Below are positions 13,644 to 14,361 of a stretch of DNA of 14,361 bases, piece after piece; positions within the stretch are counted from its first letter, which is position 1, and the number at the start of each line of letters is the position of its first letter. The notes beneath the pieces were generated by a model. That model did no database searches. It had not been told where the DNA came from and worked only from the letters and a program-made list of their open reading frames with translations. Both the position numbers and the translations under genes were made by a program. This DNA is from Planctomycetota bacterium (GTDB lineage: Bacteria > Planctomycetota > SZUA-567), in NCBI GenBank assembly GCA_031270145.1, contig JAISYD010000086.1, positions 1-14,361 of the forward strand, given 5' to 3'.

Positions 13644-14361
13644 ATGCACAAGCGTCTGGCCATCGGCCTGTCCCTGGCGGCCGTCTGCCTCAGCCTGGTT
13701 TCCTTCGCCCTTTCCCGGCGGGAGGACGACGAATGGAACGCCGGCCGGTCCCGGCGGCTTTTCCCCTTTCCCTGGGAGGAAGCGGTTTCCGTACGCTTGG
13801 ATCGGCCGCTTGGGAGCGAATTTTTCGACCGGGCGACGAATGGCGGCTGGCGGCTGCGCCTGCCGGACGGCGGCGGCGACGTCCTGGCCCGCGAGGCGGC
13901 GGAGGCGCTGGCGGCTCTGGCGGCCCTGGCTTGGCGGGAACCGCTGGCCGCCGCCGGCGCCCGGCCGGCGGAAGGCGGGGCAAGGGAACTGACGGTGACG
14001 GCCGCCGCCGGGCAAAGCCTCAAGCTGCGGCTGGGAGGGGAGGCGGACAACATCCTGGCCGTGACGGCGGACGGGGACGGGACGGTGGCCTATGGCGTCA
14101 GGCGGGAGCTTTTCGATTTCATGGACTGGCCGGCGGAGCGTTTCCGCGAGCTTTCCCTGTTGCCGGCCGAATCCGGCTCGCGGCTGACGGAAATCGTCGT
14201 TTCCCCCGCCGGGGGGGATCCGGCCCTGCGGCTGCGGCTGCGGCGGGGCGAGGACGGCTGGCGGCTGGAAGAGCCGCTTTCCTGGCCGGCCGACGAGGCC
14301 AGGCTCGATCTGCTGATCCGCTGGGTTGACAAGCTGCGGGCCGCGGCGGTGGAGACCGACG
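13644..14361 (+). CDS. DUF4340-domain protein of the Gld-like ABC cluster, C-terminus cut by window edge
   Basis: The frame opens at the ATG at 13644 and stays open to the window end; 239 residues are visible. Residues 1-24 (MHKRLAIGLSLAAVCLSLVS...) are a signal anchor, so the rest is probably periplasmic. The body has repeated beta-rich units typical of DUF4340: a strand ending GGWRLRLP (67-74), a helical stretch (about 83-95), and a second copy ending DGWRLEEPLSWPADEARLD followed by the helix LLIRWVDKLRAAAVE. It starts 6 nt after the GldF-GldG stop, with GGAGGAA 10 nt before the ATG, so co-translation with the transporter is likely. DUF4340 proteins commonly follow GldFG fusions; their biochemical role is unknown. 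Confidence 0.85.
   Translation, partial: MHKRLAIGLSLAAVCLSLVSFALSRREDDEWNAGRSRRLFPFPWEEAVSVRLDRPLGSEFFDRATNGGWRLRLPDGGGDVLAREAAEALAALAALAWREPLAAAGARPAEGGARELTVTAAAGQSLKLRLGGEADNILAVTADGDGTVAYGVRRELFDFMDWPAERFRELSLLPAESGSRLTEIVVSPAGGDPALRLRLRRGEDGWRLEEPLSWPADEARLDLLIRWVDKLRAAAVETD

Noticed and set aside
13592..14329. 245-codon plus-strand frame overlapping the window end
   Set aside because: It is out of frame with the DUF4340 gene at 13644, which has a signal anchor, a ribosome binding site and family-like repeats. The alternative frame is Arg/Gly-rich low complexity.

Overview
The window is a GC-rich stretch of a bacterial chromosome, densely coding, with seven complete genes of clear family, one complete GCN5-type acetyltransferase of unknown target, and two genes cut by the window ends. 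Diaminopimelate epimerase (dapF) and a lipopolysaccharide-export permease (LptF/LptG family) point to a diderm with a DAP-type peptidoglycan. Two traits are reminiscent of Planctomycetota and some deltaproteobacterial or candidate phyla: a ThiD2-ThiE fusion, and a GldA / GldF-GldG fusion / DUF4340 cluster. I cannot fix the phylum from the sequence alone. There are no tRNAs, rRNAs, CRISPR arrays or intact insertion sequences.

Layout. (1) 1-752, minus: 5' part of ahcY (S-adenosylhomocysteine hydrolase). It is divergent from a Sel1-repeat protein (968-1435, plus); two back-to-back sigma70-like promoters and an inverted repeat lie between them. (2) 3447-1456, minus: a membrane-anchored, proline-rich LysM protein followed by dapF. 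This is a two-gene cell-wall transcription unit with a near-consensus promoter at 3499-3527. (3) 3528-3725: a gene-poor gap holding a 164-bp segment of about half G+C, bounded by perfect 13-bp inverted repeats. It is the best candidate for unannotated structure (MITE or IS-remnant-like). (4) 9967-3726, minus: a five-gene, tightly packed housekeeping unit of GNAT acetyltransferase, citrate synthase (gltA), elongation factor 4 (lepA), bifunctional ThiD2-ThiE and an LptF/LptG permease, with one promoter at 10006-10034. (5) 10244 to the window end, plus: ABC ATPase, GldF-GldG fusion and DUF4340 protein, with overlapping or nearly overlapping genes and their own promoter at 10118-10145. A perfect 13-bp palindrome sits between its -35 and -10 boxes.

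Most genes are ordinary housekeeping genes. The points worth a second look are the IR-bounded low-GC segment, the possible operator in the ABC promoter, the inverted repeat shared by the ahcY and sel1 promoters, the internally duplicated motif of the ThiD2 domain, and the GldA/FG/DUF4340 exporter-like cluster, whose substrate outside gliding Bacteroidota is not established.
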